Positions 62,876 through 64,000 of a stretch of 64,000 bases of DNA are shown in pieces. Position 1 is the stretch's first letter, and the number at the start of each line of letters is the position of its first letter. The stretch spans positions 11,501,845-11,565,844 of the forward strand of contig JANVCC010000012.1 of NCBI GenBank assembly GCA_025345505.1. The letters run 5' to 3'. The notes below the pieces were generated by a model. That model was not told the origin of the DNA and ran no database searches. It was given only the letters and a program-made list of their open reading frames with translations. This DNA comes from Todiramphus chloris collaris. Taxonomy: Eukaryota; Chordata; Aves; Coraciiformes; Alcedinidae. Both the position numbers and the translations under genes were made by a program.

Positions 62876-63214
62876 CTATTTCCCGCTTGCTGGGATGCAC
62901 TGATCTTGAGCTTGGAAGAAGAGGTCCTTAAATGTCAACCAGCTATCATGGGCTCCTCTGCCCACTAGTACCCTGTTCCATGAGATTTCACCCAGCAATT
63001 GCTTGAAAAGGACAAAGTTGGCCCTCCTGAAATCCAGGGTTGTAGTCCTGTTTGATATCCTGTTCCTGCCAGACAAGATCTTGAACTCCACCATCTCATG
63101 ATCACTAAGGCCAAGGCTGCCCCCAACCCTCACTGCTTCAACCAGCCCCTCCTTGTTGGTGAGAATAAGATCCAGCATCGCTCCCCTCCTAGTTGGCTCC
63201 TCCACCATTTGCAT
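62876..63214 (-). pseudogene. CR1 ORF2, endonuclease C-terminal part
   Basis: Carries the last catalytic motif of the AP-like endonuclease, LGLSDHEMVEF (the SDH motif), after EEPTRRGAMLDLILTNKEGL. It then enters the post-endonuclease region and stops at IPASGK. It is in a different frame from the GDFN-bearing segment upstream because of an 8-bp duplication near 63255-63280. Confidence 0.88.
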
Positions 63215-63483
63215 AAAGAAGTTATCACCAATGCACTGGATGAACGTCCTGGACTGTGGCTGGCTGTCTGGCTGTCTGGCTTCCAGCGTATATCTGGATA
63301 GTTAAAATCCCCCATGAGAACCAGGGTCTGTGATTGTGAGGCTGCTGTTAGCTGCCTGTAGAAGGCCTCGTCAACTTTCTGATCCTGATCAGGTGGCCTA
63401 TAACAGACACCCACAAATGTATCACCCATGCTAGTGTATCCCTTAATTCGCACCCACGAGCTCTCAACTTGCCCCTCATCCAC
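63130..63483 (-). pseudogene. CR1 ORF2, endonuclease middle part
   Basis: Carries GVCYRPP and the metal- and DNA-binding motif GDFNYPDI (Asp and Asn present). It shares the frame of the N-terminal endonuclease segment at 63511, from which it is separated by one TAA. After about residue 70 the frame is shifted, so the residues beyond SQTAS are not CR1 protein. Confidence 0.88.
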
Positions 63484-63510
63484 CCCTGGACAGAACTGAT
63501 GACATTCCAG

Positions 63511-63873
63511 TTACTCCGTCACGTAAAGAGCAACTCCACCACCTCGCCTTGATGATCTGTCTCTCCTGAAAAGGACATAGTCATCCATGACCACATTCCA
63601 GTCATGTGAGTTGTCCCACCATGTCTCTGTAATTGCCACCAGGTCATAACCCTGTGACCACACATGGATTTCTAACTCCTCCTGTTTATTCCCCATGCTG
63701 TGTGCATGGGTGTATAAACATTTCAGGGATGGAGTCGAGTATATAGTTTTCAGCCTTGAAGGGGGGTAGACCCTCTGGTTATCTAAAATGCAAAAACCCT
63801 GCTCCTCAAGTGTTGGGCTATTACACCCAGGATTCTTGCTGACAAGGTCGGCTATACCCCCATGCCCCATCAT
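63511..63873 (-). pseudogene. CR1 ORF2 N-terminus and endonuclease start
   Basis: The ATG at 63871-63873 is the likely ORF2 start. It overlaps the ORF1 stop and is followed by a second ATG. The frame includes LKCLYTHAHSMGNKQEELE (first endonuclease block), AITETWWD with the catalytic Glu, and RRGGGVALYV. A TAA after VTE (63511-63513) is a nonsense change, because the same frame continues as endonuclease immediately after it. Confidence 0.9.
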
Positions 63874-64000
63874 AGGTAGTTTAAAGCCTTGCCAATGAGC
63901 CCAGCCAACTCACGTGCAAGGATTCTTTTCCCTTTATGGGACAGATGAACTCCATCTGTTGCCACTAGACCCAGTGCTGAGAAAACTTCCCTGTGGTCAA
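63870..64000 (-). pseudogene. CR1 ORF1 C-terminus (esterase-like domain end)
   Basis: One minus-strand frame is open from the window edge to a TGA at 63870-63872. It encodes SALGLVATDGVHLSHKGKR, then ILARELAGLIGKALNYL. The DGVHL element has the Asp-x-x-His spacing of the last block of SGNH-fold esterases, a domain described in ORF1 proteins of CR1-like LINEs. The preceding blocks (GDS and others) would lie beyond the window, so the assignment rests on this one block plus position. The stop overlaps the ORF2 ATG as ATGA. Confidence 0.7.

Larger units (their letters stand above)
60871..64000 (-). mobile_element. Long CR1 LINE running off the window
   Basis: At least 3.1 kb of a minus-strand CR1, the most complete copy here. 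From its 3' tail (tcacagaatcacagaatcac at 60871) toward 64000 it holds the 3' UTR, ORF2 C-terminus, RT, linker and AP-type endonuclease. Beyond 63870 comes the end of the upstream ORF1. Frames are interrupted by several stops and indels, so it is inactive, but every ORF2 domain can be located. Its 5' end lies beyond this window. The tail subtype (tctggaagggacc) differs from the other CR1 copies here. Confidence 0.95.

Noticed and set aside
60894-63301. Plus-strand frames of 60-133 codons
   Set aside because: All are antisense shadows of the minus-strand CR1.

Overview
This window looks like intergenic or intronic DNA from a bird. It has no gene I can support as functional. The evidence for a bird is the repeat content. 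At least six insertions belong to the CR1 (chicken repeat 1) LINE family, recognised by their ORF2 reverse-transcriptase and C-terminal codons and by the characteristic octamer-type 3' tails (ATTCTATG or ATTCTGTG units). Several long terminal repeats resemble avian ERVL and ERVK families. I see no L1 or Alu-type SINE. The background is AT-rich single-copy sequence with scattered microsatellites.

Layout: (1) 1-6300, AT-rich sequence with nothing recognised. (2) 6301-11352, a dense repeat cluster: a CR1 tail on the minus strand, a solo ERVL-type LTR on the plus strand (about 7503-7970), an ancient CR1/L3-like LINE relic (8505-8740), a broken ERVL pol remnant (RNase H and integrase, 8835-9610), and a large minus-strand LTR (9611-11352). 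The large LTR has a perfect 5-bp target duplication and is itself interrupted by a second, ERVK-like LTR carrying a (CTCTT)n microsatellite. (3) 11353-21022, mostly single-copy, with one CR1 that keeps a 156-codon open C-terminus (18260-18905). (4) 21023-22534, a minus-strand CR1 split by a 737-bp solo LTR with a clean 5-bp duplication, followed by a short plus-strand CR1 tail. (5) 22535-41139, single-copy, with a candidate broken gene copy at 37353 and two AT-rich stretches that look like possible conserved non-coding elements. (6) 41140-42129, a plus-strand CR1 with RT codons and two internal deletions. (7) 42130-60870, mostly single-copy, containing a G-quadruplex-type G tract, two tiny CpG-dense islets (44640-44800 and 46200-46340), a 100-N assembly gap in a (TTTTC)n/T tract, a CR1 tail (52820-53075), and a second, inverted copy of the LTR seen at 21084. 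(8) 60871-64000, a long minus-strand CR1 that runs off the window edge. It carries endonuclease, RT and C-terminal codons in broken frames, plus the end of ORF1, whose stop codon overlaps the ORF2 start.

None of these pieces form a working system. They are layers of retroelement insertion and decay. The points most worth a second look are the two CpG islets (one followed by an A tract on its minus strand), the gene-like stretch at 37353-37541, the nested LTR stack, and the ORF1/ORF2 junction of the long CR1.
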